From Bradyrhizobium sp. 186 (GTDB lineage Bacteria; Pseudomonadota; Alphaproteobacteria; Rhizobiales; Xanthobacteraceae): a DNA stretch of 64,000 nucleotides. The notes under the pieces are model-generated. The model made no database searches. It was not told where the DNA came from and saw nothing but the letters and a program-made list of their open reading frames with translations. Both the position numbers and the translations under genes were made by a program. The stretch is taken from NCBI RefSeq assembly GCF_023101685.1, contig NZ_CP082164.1:2480001-2544000 (forward strand). The letters are read 5' to 3'. Numbering within the stretch: position 1 is the stretch's first letter; every line of letters starts with the position of its first letter. Positions 50,226 to 60,400 of this stretch are shown here, piece by piece.

Positions 50226-51795
50226 CAGAGTACCCCATTGCCAGGCTTTGATGGGCCTTCGAGCGCGAACCTCTCAGAACGAAGCCTGCCTCCAACCAGA
50301 ATAGTGTCGCAGTTCCAAAAAGTATACCGCACATCTGAGCCTGATTCAGGATGTCTTGCACATTGATGGGATTGAAGAACAGTTTGCCGACAGATTGGCC
50401 GAGCATAACGTTGCTTGCCAATTGCAACTGGGCCGTCTGGCCGTACGGATGGAACGCGTCGCCCGCAACGTTGCCCACCGCTACAAGAGAAATTTGAATA
50501 ACGGTGGTCAGGAACCATTTCCAATGGGGGCGGCCCGCAATCTTCTGGGTCAGACCTGACCTCAGCAGGGTCGCAACGATAATCATGTAGCTCGTCGAAA
50601 AAGCGAAAATCACGACCAGATAGATGATCGATGCAATCGGCTGCTCGAACAATAGGACCGACAGCGCCGCGCGCATGCCATCGCCCTGCTTTACCAGATC
50701 TCTATAGACAGGACTTAGAATCGCCATGACGTCGGCGACGTTTGAGATCAGGTAGTTAGCCAGGCAGAAGACATATCCGAGAAACAGAAAGCGCAGAAAG
50801 CTCGGGTCAAGCACCTCCTCAGGGCGTAGCGTCGCGTTCATGCGTCGTGACACCAATGGATGAGCGCTGAGCATCTCGTATAAGCGATCCCGTAATGAAG
50901 GTGCTGGCGGCGGTTTTCCGCCGCTGAGGGCTTCCATCAAGGCATCCTCACCCACCCATCGCGCAGCTCGCGCGTCCGCCAGGATTTCGCGGGTACGAAG
51001 AAGCGACCGATACTCCAAAAACAACAAGAGAGTCCAAAAAGCAAAGACTGGGAGGGTTATGACGAGCGCACCGATCGTCTGATCACTCCAGTAACGAGCC
51101 CACCTCAGGCCGTGCATGCTAAGGAACAGCTTGAGTGTCGCCCCCGGCACGCCCATTGGCGACGTGAACAGGTCGTATTGCATCAACACGACTCGGGCGG
51201 GGCGGATCAAAAGCCAAAGGATGACGATCCCCATCAGCACAAGATTGGCTTGAAGCAAGGAGCGTGAAATAAAGGCGTACTTGACGTCCCCGTTCTTGAA
51301 GTGCGCAAGCTCGTGAGCAATCCGCGCCATAAAGTTGGATGGCCGTCGCAGACCTAATAGCAGCACGCCCTGTCCCATCAGGATAGTTCGCGATCCGCGA
51401 AAGCCAAATGCGACCGCGTCAGTATTGTGAATGTCTCTGTCGTGAAGTAGGAGATCGATCTTTACGTCGGCTCGGTCGGACAAGTCCTGGATGGCATCGC
51501 GAGCTCGACTGTGCATGCCAAGTTCTTGGTAAGCTCCGAAGACAATTCGTTGTCTGCGCGAATGGTAGATGAAGAAAACGGTCGTAAGAGCGCTCAGAAT
51601 AGCGAGGCCGTAAACGCCGTTACCTACGGAATATAGACCAGGCTGAAATTGAGCGACAAAAGGGGTCGTGAAGTAATCGAGGCCCGGCAAGAACTGGCCG
51701 GTCCAGAAAGCGATCATCATTGAGGTTATGAGCAGGATTAGGAAGTAGACGTTTGTTCCACTTGGCAGATTATTTGGGTTGACTCTGCACGACAT
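50167..51795 (-). CDS. M48-family membrane metalloprotease
   Basis: A 542-residue membrane protease. Two N-terminal TM helices (about 15-35, 60-78) precede the M48 domain with zinc motif H161-E-L-A-H165 and the third ligand in the EILADARAARW region. Several more TM helices follow (190-210, 265-285, 345-365, 405-430, 450-475). HtpX/Ste24-type proteases degrade misfolded membrane proteins. The last 25 residues (HQSLAMGYSDGLHVPVCFSA onward) look out of frame; see the entry at 50,019. It starts 9 bp after the reconstructed end of the gene at 51,837, so both form an operon. Confidence 0.8.
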   Translation of the reverse strand: MSCRVNPNNLPSGTNVYFLILLITSMMIAFWTGQFLPGLDYFTTPFVAQFQPGLYSVGNGVYGLAILSALTTVFFIYHSRRQRIVFGAYQELGMHSRARDAIQDLSDRADVKIDLLLHDRDIHNTDAVAFGFRGSRTILMGQGVLLLGLRRPSNFMARIAHELAHFKNGDVKYAFISRSLLQANLVLMGIVILWLLIRPARVVLMQYDLFTSPMGVPGATLKLFLSMHGLRWARYWSDQTIGALVITLPVFAFWTLLLFLEYRSLLRTREILADARAARWVGEDALMEALSGGKPPPAPSLRDRLYEMLSAHPLVSRRMNATLRPEEVLDPSFLRFLFLGYVFCLANYLISNVADVMAILSPVYRDLVKQGDGMRAALSVLLFEQPIASIIYLVVIFAFSTSYMIIVATLLRSGLTQKIAGRPHWKWFLTTVIQISLVAVGNVAGDAFHPYGQTAQLQLASNVMLGQSVGKLFFNPINVQDILNQAQMCGILFGTATLFWLEAGFVLRGSRSKAHQSLAMGYSDGLHVPVCFSARGNTLVSS

Positions 51796-51836
51796 AGCGG
51801 CCGGCTACGGTTGAAGACCATCACGCAATGTATTTG

Positions 51837-52283
51837 TCAGACGTGAGAGTGCAGCCTCGTCCAAGTTAAGTGAGGCGGCATCGTTCCGGAGTTTAGCAAC
51901 GAGTTCGTCGACCTTATCCGACGAAATTGTAACGGGTCGGGCTTCTTGAAGCGGCGCACAAACCACTCGCCCAAATGCTTTTCCAGTGCCAGCCGAGCTT
52001 GTTCACTCAGATCCTTGATAAGTAGCCCAGAAGCGTCCTTCGCATTTTCCCAGAGGAAGGTAAGAAGCGGCTTGCAAAGGACCAAGAGTGCAGCCGAGAT
52101 TGATCCCAGATCCTCGCCGGTTGGTACCCCGAAGCCCAGAGCATGATCGCGCTTCTTTCCCGATGGCTTCGGTGCGGCGGCAATAGCGTCAAAAAATTCC
52201 ATCTCCTCGGGCGCTACCGCCTCGACAAGTGCTTGACCTAGTTGAAGCTCCAGAACTGAATAATCCGCGCTCGAATTTGCCAT
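51837..52283 (-). CDS. Hypothetical partner of the M48 protease, frameshifted at its end
   Basis: A 148-residue frame of unknown family (MANSSADYSVLELQLGQALV, FVRRFKKPD). After FKK the text becomes non-coding in character (LQFRRIRSTNSLLNSG), while another frame continues with VTISSDKVDELVAKLRNDAA, LDEAALSRLTNTLRDGLQP and stops at 51805-51807, just 9 bp before the protease start. A single-base frameshift near 51,940-51,950 therefore hides the true C-terminus. The mature form would be about 155 residues, soluble with one hydrophobic segment (GSISAALLVLCKPLLTFLW). Confidence 0.55.
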   Translation of the reverse strand: MANSSADYSVLELQLGQALVEAVAPEEMEFFDAIAAAPKPSGKKRDHALGFGVPTGEDLGSISAALLVLCKPLLTFLWENAKDASGLLIKDLSEQARLALEKHLGEWFVRRFKKPDPLQFRRIRSTNSLLNSGTMPPHLTWTRLHSHV

Positions 52284-52607
52284 TATGTAAATCCACCAAG
52301 GCCGAGGCCGAAAAGACGATCAGGTCAATTATGCACGAAAGGAGGACGACCGGAAGTTGAAACTACAAGAAAAGCCCGGGGGTGCCGCAGGCCATGTACA
52401 TCAAGGCGAGCGACGCCTTGGTCTCGGGGATGTGGTCCTCCACCGGACCGGGCAGGACGACCATCATGCCCACTGAAACGTGGGAGCGCGCTCGTCGAGA
52501 TCCGCAAAAAATCGATCCGCTTCCAGCACGAGATGCACAAGCGTCGACGACTATCACATGAGCTTGCTACGGATTGAATTGGGCAACCTTAACCAGCCTG
52601 ATGATAG
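52284..52607. other. Intergenic / remnant sequence
   Basis: A minus-strand frame (52,363-52,557: VVLPGPVEDHIPETKASLAL, MYMACGTPGLFL) might be the remnant of a gene, but I recognise no family. No complete gene seen. Confidence 0.3.
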
Positions 52608-53123
52608 GTGACTCAGCCCTGCGCGCCTCCCTTGATCGGCATCACCTTCTTGGGGGCGAGCCAGTGGTCGATCCGGTTATCGGGACTGACTGCGGCGATC
52701 GATCGCCGGCTCAGGACCGAACTTTCGCTCGATTGTGTGCCGATCGATCTGACGACCGATGATCAATCCCAACCTATCGCCCATCTGCTGGCAGGCTTCC
52801 TCGACGTCTCGGCGGTAGAGATCGGAACGGTTGCCGATTTTGCCGGGCATCCGAGACTCATCGACCGGGTACTGATCGTCGACGGCCTCGAACGTACCCA
52901 ACTGCGCCGCTGGAGCTTGTTCCTGCGCCAGCTGATGGCCGAGCCGGCGGAGGAGACGGTCGTCGGGCCAGTCCTCCTCGTCCTGCTGCCGACGGGGCTC
53001 GGTCGAGACGATCGGTCGGCGCTCTGTGGCCCGCAACCCTCATTTCGACCCAGGGCATGTGCGACCGCTACGACAGCGCGAGTTATGCGGCCGCGATCGG
53101 CGCCCGTCCAGCGCAGGGACTGA
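52608..53123 (+). pseudogene. N-terminal part of a P-loop/HEPN-like protein, out of frame with its continuation
   Basis: A frame containing VSAVEIGTVADFAGHPRLID, RVLIVDGLERTQLRRWSLFL and VVGPVLLVLLPTGLGRDDRS, which resembles part of an ATPase (Walker B-like VLIVDGL). Near 53,020-53,035 coding character moves to the frame of the next entry (LWPATLISTQGMCDRYD). The upstream Walker A is not seen, so the N-terminus is also missing. Probably one original gene with the 53,057 frame. Confidence 0.45.
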
Positions 53124-54208
53124 CGTCTCGCGTCGGGCACGCGGCGGCGATCGAAGTGGCGGCGTGGTCGCGTGAACTCCTGGAGGAAATGGTAGGTTGG
53201 GATGCGGCGGATCAGATCGCACCCTTTCCCTTGCTCGACCGCCTCGCGGCGCAAGGGCAGTATCAGTTTCCCTGCTGGGAGAACGGCCTGGTCGACTATT
53301 GGGACGACGAGCCGGCCGCGCACGCCGTGGCTGCGCTGAAACACGGATACGTCGACCACATCCGGCGGCGGGTCTGGAGCGCGCAGGCGAGCATTCTGTT
53401 GCCGTTCACCCATCGCGTCCTGAGATCGCTCATCGCCAGATATCAGCACTTCCTGGCCAAACAGGTGTCTCCGGAGCAACCGTACATCCGAACCTTCAAC
53501 GGGCGCTCGAAGACGACGACGAATTTCTGGAAGCTCGAGTTCTACGACTTCCGGGAGTTCACGAAAGATCTTCTGTCGCCGAACGAGGCCAGTCTGTTGA
53601 GCCTGGCGGGCTGGACGCGCAACCAGGTAGCGCACTTCGATCTGATCGAACCCGACGACATCGCGCGCTTCTCCGACTACTACGAAGCAACGATCGGCGA
53701 CGTGGACTTCGACATTCCGGGCTGGAACTGGCCGCGCTGCGGGCAGAACATGACCCTCACGGTCGGTCCTTCCGGAGCCGGGAAATCCACCTGGTCGGCC
53801 GCGCAGGGCATCGACGTCGTCTCGTCGGACGAGATCAGAAGGGAACGAAGTCCGAACGGCGAGATACGAGGCACGCAGTCCGAGATCTTCCACGAAGTGC
53901 GCATGCGAAGCGCGAAAGTCCTGGGCAACGGGCGCTCGGTTATCGTCGACGCGATGCACATCGAACCGGACGATCGCCTGCGGCAGTTGGCGATAGCCCC
54001 GGCCGACGTGCAGAAGAAGTACGCACTCATCGATCGGCCTCTCGCAGACAAGCAGCGTGATGGAGGTTGGAGAGGGCAGAAAGGTCTTGTCGACAAGTAT
54101 CATCGACTGTTTGCCGATCACGCGGGTGCTGCGCTTGCGGGGGACGGCAGAGCCGATATCGAAGTGGTTGACCTTCGGACACAAAACGGCGAAGGACGGA
54201 CCAGATGA
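53057..54208 (+). CDS. HEPN-like plus polynucleotide-kinase-like P-loop protein
   Basis: A 383-residue frame in two parts. Residues 1 to about 215 are helical and end with a segment LAGWTRNQVAHFDLIEPDD, in which R188-x4-H193 fits the HEPN RNase motif. Residues about 230-380 are a T4-Pnkp-type kinase: Walker A GPSGAGKS (237-244), SSDEIRRERSPNG, and NGRSVIVDAMHIEPDDR. Such kinases phosphorylate 5' ends of RNA or DNA in repair. The combination suggests an RNA-damage/repair or defence role (inference). The real start is probably upstream, in the frame of the 52,608 entry. Confidence 0.6.
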   Translation: MCDRYDSASYAAAIGARPAQGLTSRVGHAAAIEVAAWSRELLEEMVGWDAADQIAPFPLLDRLAAQGQYQFPCWENGLVDYWDDEPAAHAVAALKHGYVDHIRRRVWSAQASILLPFTHRVLRSLIARYQHFLAKQVSPEQPYIRTFNGRSKTTTNFWKLEFYDFREFTKDLLSPNEASLLSLAGWTRNQVAHFDLIEPDDIARFSDYYEATIGDVDFDIPGWNWPRCGQNMTLTVGPSGAGKSTWSAAQGIDVVSSDEIRRERSPNGEIRGTQSEIFHEVRMRSAKVLGNGRSVIVDAMHIEPDDRLRQLAIAPADVQKKYALIDRPLADKQRDGGWRGQKGLVDKYHRLFADHAGAALAGDGRADIEVVDLRTQNGEGRTR

Positions 54209-54272
54209 CGTCTGAGCGAAGCGGATCGAAGCTCAACCCCAAGTCTACATTATTCGGTGAATGTATTCGAAG

Positions 54273-54304
54273 ACTGATAAGCTTTGGTCGCAAAGCTTAT
54301 CAGT
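54273..54304. repeat. Perfect 14-bp stem hairpin between convergent genes
   Basis: ACTGATAAGCTTTG (54273-54286), loop GTCG, CAAAGCTTATCAGT (54291-54304). It lies between the kinase-like gene (plus) and the giant RTX gene (minus), which converge here. No T-run follows on either strand, so it may be a factor-dependent terminator or a mobile-element remnant. Confidence 0.5.
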
Positions 54305-54499
54305 GAACAGAATTCCATAACGCTCGAACAGCGAATGGCCTCGGCGGTGACGACGTTACTGCCGACGTCTGAAATGGGAGGAACTAACATCTCCCCCACA
54401 ATGGCTTGTTCAACGAACCGGCGGCGTTAGTGACGCGTGACATGACACGGAGCGCGCGGGCCGAGTATCTGGGCGGAAGAGAGCGAAGGATTCGCGTTG

Positions 54500-57400
54500 C
54501 TAGACGTGAAAGAAGTCCAGATTGGTCAAATTACCTGCTGTTACCGCTGTCAAGACGACTTCCATATCCGCCGAACCCTGGTTCTGAGCTACGGCTGAGC
54601 TATTAACGTAGACAAATGTGTCCGCGCCGCTCTGAATCCACGCGATACTATGCGCAGCGACCTGCGTGCTTCCGGCTATCAAGCCCTGGACTGTCGTGGC
54701 TCCAGCGATACCCGAAATGTCGATGAGGTCTGTCCCATGAACGAAATCACTGATGGTGTCATGGCTTACGACGGTCGACTCGGAAACGGCAGCGAAGACA
54801 AAGTGGTCGGCTCCAGCCCCTCCGATCAACGTGTCGGCGCCTCCTCGCCCCTGGATCACGTCATTTCCTGCTTGACCATCCAATGTGTTGTTGCCGGCAT
54901 CGCCGGAAATGACGTCGGCAAAAGCTGAGCCGCGGATAGCATTCACACCCGTAAAGGCATCAGTGCCGACGCCCGCGATATCGCCAGACGCGGTCCCGTG
55001 GGAGTTGTTAGCGGCGAGATCGACGGTCACCCCATCCAGAGCATTGTAGAAAGCGATGCGGGTGTTGCCGTTGCCGGTAATCGTGTCATTGCCGCCCATT
55101 CCCTCAAACTCGTTGAAGGTGGTGAAATCGCCGACGTTCGGCCCGGAGACGCCGAAATTGGTCGTGACATAGGTGTCTGCAAAGTTGGTCCCGCGGATGG
55201 CTTCAACCGATCGGAGGGTGTCTGTCCCGATGGCAGCGTCGCCGCTCACCACGCCCGAGGCCATATCGACTTGAATACCTGAAGCCGAGCCATCGTTATT
55301 GTAGAAAGCCCTGTCGAAGCCGCCTTTACCGTCGATGGAGTCGTTGCCGGCACGGCCGGCAAAATCTTCCGCCGTACCGTTAGGATTGGCGGAGCCGGTG
55401 ATGGTGTCGGCGAATGCCGAGCCCGACACCGATTCAACACCCGAGAAGGTGTCGGTGCCCACGGAGGTATCCCCGGTCACGGTGCCTGACCCGCCGCTGG
55501 TGGTGGAGGTCCAGCCACTGAAGGTGATCGTCACGGGGCCTGTTGCGTTGGTGTACATCAGACGCGTGTTGCCGTTGCCGGTGATGGTGTCGTCACCGCC
55601 AAGGCCCTCGAACTGGTTGAAGGTGCCGTTGTTGCCGACGTTGAGAGCGCCTGCGAGGCCGTATCCCGTCGCCACATAGGTGTCGGCAAGGATGGTCCCC
55701 TGGACAGCTTCGATCGAACGCAGCGTATCAGTGCCGATAGAGGAGTCACCGGTGGCTGTGCCGCTCGCCATGTCAATGGTGACGCTGCCGGTCGAAAGAT
55801 AGATGTTGTTGTAGCTTGCGGTATCAAAGCCGCCGCGACCGTCGATGGTGTCGTTGCCACCAAGCCCCGTAAATGTCTCGTTGATTCCGCTTCCTGACAG
55901 GGAATCGGTGAACATCGAGCCCATGATGGCATTGATACCCGTGATCGTATCGCTTCCGACCGAGGAATCTCCTGTGGCAGTGCCGGCGGCCAGGTCAACC
56001 ACGACGCCGGCGGTCGCATTGTTGAATCCGATGCGCGTGTTGCCGTTGCCGACGATGGTGTCGTTGCCGCCTTCGCCTGTGAACTCGTTGAAGGTTCCAA
56101 GCGAACCGGCGTTCGTGCTGCTGTCGCTGAACCCAACTGCATTGTAGGTATCGGCAAAATTGGTGCCCCGGACAGCTTCGACCGACACAAATGTATCGGT
56201 ACCGACCGTGGCGTCGCCCGTCACGCTGCCCGCCGCCAGATTGACGATAGTGCCCGATGTGGTGGTCGGATCGTTGTTGTAGTCGACGCGGTCGAAGCCG
56301 CCGCGACCATCGATCAGGTCATTGCCGGCAAATCCGGCAAATACCTCGACCGTGCCGAATGCATTGTTGCTTCCGGAAAGAGTATCCGCGAAGGAGGAGC
56401 CCCAGGCTGAAAGGATCCCCGGGCCAACAAAAGTGTCCTGACCGACTGATGCGTTGCCATTCGCGGTTCCCGCCGCGATGTCAACGATAACTCCTGCGGT
56501 CGCGCTCACATAGGAAACGCGCGTCAAGGCTGCGCCCAATGCGTTCACGGCACCTGTGATCGTGTCGTTGCCGCCCCTGCCTTCGAATTCGTTGAAACCA
56601 ACGGGGGTACCCGGCGTGCCGGTGGCGCCCGTAAAGCCGGCTGCATTGAATGTGTCCGCAAAATCGCTGCCAACTGCGCCTTCGATGCCAACGAGTGTAT
56701 CGGTGCCGACGCCGGGACCGGATGCCGTGCCGGCCGCGAGGTTGACGGTGATCCCACCCGTTGCATCGGTATAAACCGCGCGATCGAAATTGGTCCCACC
56801 ATCGAGCAGATCGTTGCCGCCGAATCCCTGAAGCCGATCATTTCCGGCAAGTCCGGAAATGGCATCCGCTTGGCTCGTTCCGAGCAGAACATCCGAACCC
56901 GAGGTGCCGTTTGTGGCGGTGGGCAGGACGAAGTCGCTCTGCTGGAGGCTCGTCACACCAATCAGCGTCAGGGTATTGCCGCTGCCGAAATCAATGATGG
57001 TATTGCCGCCGCTCACCGTTGCTTTCGATTGAACATCTGCAAACGTGAAGATGTTCGACATGCCTGTTAGATCGATCGTGTCGCCCTGGGTGCGGTCGAA
57101 GTCCGTGATGGTGTCCGCTCCGTCGCCGTTGGCGTAGACGAACGTGTCCGCACCGTTGCCCCCGGTCAGGGTATCGGCACCGGCGCGGCCGTCGAGCCGA
57201 TCGTTTCCGTCCCGCCCCTCAAGGGTGTTGGCATTGGCGTCGCCGAGAATGAGGTCGGCGAAAGATGAACCGCGGACGGCATTCACGCCGGTGAACGTAT
57301 CCGTGCCGACACTTGCGACGTCGCCAGCGGCCGTGCCGTGGGACGTGCCGGCGGCGAGATCGACCGTTATTCCATCCAGAGCATTGTAGAAAGCGATGCG

Positions 57401-60400
57401 GGTGTTACCGTTGCCAGTGATGGCGTCATCGCCCGCCATGCCCTCGAACTCGTTGAAGGTACCGAAATCGCCGGCATTTGCGCCGGAGACGCCGAAATTG
57501 GTCGCCACGTAAGCGTCGGCAAAGCTGGTCCCGCGGATCGCTTCAACCGATCGGAGGGTGTCTGTCCCGATGGCAGCATCGCCGGTCACCACACCCGAGG
57601 CCATATCGACTTGAATACCTGAGGCCGAGCCATCGTTATTGTAGAAAGCTCTGTCGAAACCAGTTTTACCGTCGATAAAGTCATTGCCGGCGCGGCCGGC
57701 AAAATCTTCCGCTGTACCATTAGGATTATTCGAGCCGGTGATGGTGTCGGCAAATGACGACCCCGACACCGAGCCGACATCCGAGAAGGTATCGGTGCCC
57801 ACCGACCCATCACCGGTTACGGTGCCAGACGCGCCGCTTGTGGTGCTGGTCCAGCTATTGAGACTGAAAGTGATCGTCACGGGACCGGTTGCATTGACGT
57901 AGGTCAGACGGGTGTTGCCATTGCCGACGATGACGTCGTTACCGCCCATTCCCTCAAATTGATTGAAGGTGCCGTTGTTGCCCACGTTGGCATAAGGAAC
58001 GCCGGTAGCAGGATCGATAGCCCCGGTGACGCCGAAATTAGTCGCATCATAGGTGTCGCTAAAATTAGTACCTTGAATGGCTTCGATTGAGCGCAAGGTG
58101 TCGGTGCCGCTTGAGACATCGCCGGTCACCGTTCCAGCTGCAAGATGAACACTGATCCCACCCGTCGTGAACGTTAGATTGGCATACTGCGCCGTGTCGA
58201 AGCCACCTTTTCCATCGATAAGATCATCGCCGGCAAGGCCCATGAAGTTTTCGTTGGCGCCGCTTCCCGAAAAGGTATCGGCAAACATCGACCCCATGAC
58301 GGCGTTGACGCCGCTGAATGTATCGGTGCCCACCGAGGCATCGCCAATCGCCGTGCCCGCGAGGAAATCGACCGTTACGCCGGCGCTCGATTGCGTATAT
58401 TGGAGTCGGGTGTTCCCGTTGCCGATAATAGTATCGTTGCCGCCCATGCCTTCAAAATTGTTGAAGATGCCGCTCGATCCCGCATTGGTGCTGGTGCCGC
58501 TGAAACCGGTGGAATCGAAAATATCAGCAAAGTTGGTGCCGCGGACGGCTTCCACTGAGCGCAGCGTGTCAGTGCCGATCGTAGCATCGCCAGTTACGGT
58601 TCCCGCTGCAAGATTGACGGCTATGCCCGTGGTTGTGGTGACATCGTTGTTATAGACAGCGAAATCGTAGCCGCCGCGGCCATCGATCAGATCGTTGCCG
58701 GCACGACCGTCATATTGCTCGAAAGTACCGTTGGGATTGTCGCTGCCCCGCAGCGCGTCGGCAAATGCTGACCCAATGACAGAATTGACGTTTGTGAAGG
58801 TGTCGTTGCCGACCGACGCATCGCCGCTCGCCGTACCCGCCAAATCAACGGTGACTGCCGCTGTCGCACTGGCATAGGAAATACGGGTCAGGATCTGTCC
58901 GGAAGGATTGACCGTGCCGACGATGATATCGTCTCCCCCCATGCCTTCGAAGCTGTTGAAGCCAATTGGCGTGCCGGGTATCCCGGAATTGCCGGTGAAG
59001 CCGACCGCCGAGTAGCGGTCGGCAAAGTTGCTGCCCTGAATGGCTTCGATACCGATCAGAGTGTCGGTGCCGACACCTGGACCCGTCACGGTCCCGGCCG
59101 CCAGATCGGCGGTGATGCCCCCGGTTGCGTCGACATAGACCGCTCGATCAACACCCGACAAGCCGTTGAATATGTCATTACCGCCGAAGCCCTCGAATGC
59201 ATCGTTCCCAGCGGTCCCTGTCAGGGCATTGTCGCCAGCGTCGCCGAAAATGGCGCCGGGCACGCCCACCAGATAGACCACTGCGCCGCTGGTGGCGGTG
59301 TTGCCGGCCGCATCGCTCACCCGTGCCGTCAGGGAGTTGCTGCCCTGGTTGAGCGTGACCGTGGTGGTCCAAGTCCCGTTGCCCTGCACGACCGCACTGC
59401 CGATCGCGGTGGTGCCGTCGAGAATGGTGACGGTGGCGCCGGCATCGGCCACGTCGACCGTGCCGGTGATGGTCTGGCTCGCCTGGTTGGTCGACCCGCC
59501 CGCGCTGGTGATCGCAACCGTCGGCGCCGCCGTGTCCAGCGTAAAGATCAGCGATGCGCTGCCGGTGTTGCCAAAGCTGTCCGTCTGGCTCGCCACGATG
59601 GTGTGCGACCCGTCGGCCAGCCCGCCCGGCGTGAACGACCACGCCCCTTGCGCATCGGTGGTGGCGGTCGCGGCCACCGCACTGCCGTCGATCGTGAAGT
59701 GCACCACCGTGTTGGCAAGCCCGGTGCCGTTCACGGCCGGGTTGGAGGTAACGTGGTCGGTGGCCGAACTGCCGGTGTCGGAGACCAGGCCTTCGGTCAC
59801 GGTCGGACCGGTGGTGCTGAGCGTATAGACCACTGCGCCGCTGGTGGCGGTGTTGCCGGCCGCATCGCTCACCCGTGCCGTCAGGGAGTTGCTGCCCTGG
59901 TTGAGCGTGACCGTGGTGGTCCAAGTCCCGTTGCCCTGCACGACCGCACTGCCGATCGCGGTGGTGCCGTCGAGAATGGTGACGGTGGCGCCGGCATCGG
60001 CCACGTCGACCGTGCCGGTGATGGTCTGGCTCGCCTGGTTGGTCGACCCGCCCGCGCTGGTGATCGCAACCGTCGGCGCCGCCGTGTCCAGCGTAAAGAT
60101 CAGCGATGCGCTGCCGGTGTTGCCAAAGCTGTCCGTCTGGCTCGCCACGATGGTGTGCGACCCGTCGGCCAGCCCGCCCGGCGTGAACGACCACGCCCCT
60201 TGCGCATCGGTGGTGGCGGTCGCGGCCACCGCACTGCCGTCGATCGTGAAGTGCACCACCGTGTTGGCAAGCCCGGTGCCGTTCACGGCCGGGTTGGAGG
60301 TAACGTGGTCGGTGGCCGAACTGCCGGTGTCGGAGACCAGGCCTTCGGTCACGGTCGGACCGGTGGTGCTGAGCGTATAGACCACTGCGCCGCTGGTGGC

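Noticed and set aside
52763..54184. Minus-strand open frame of 473 codons
   Set aside because: Antisense to the kinase-like gene, whose motifs are clear on the plus strand.
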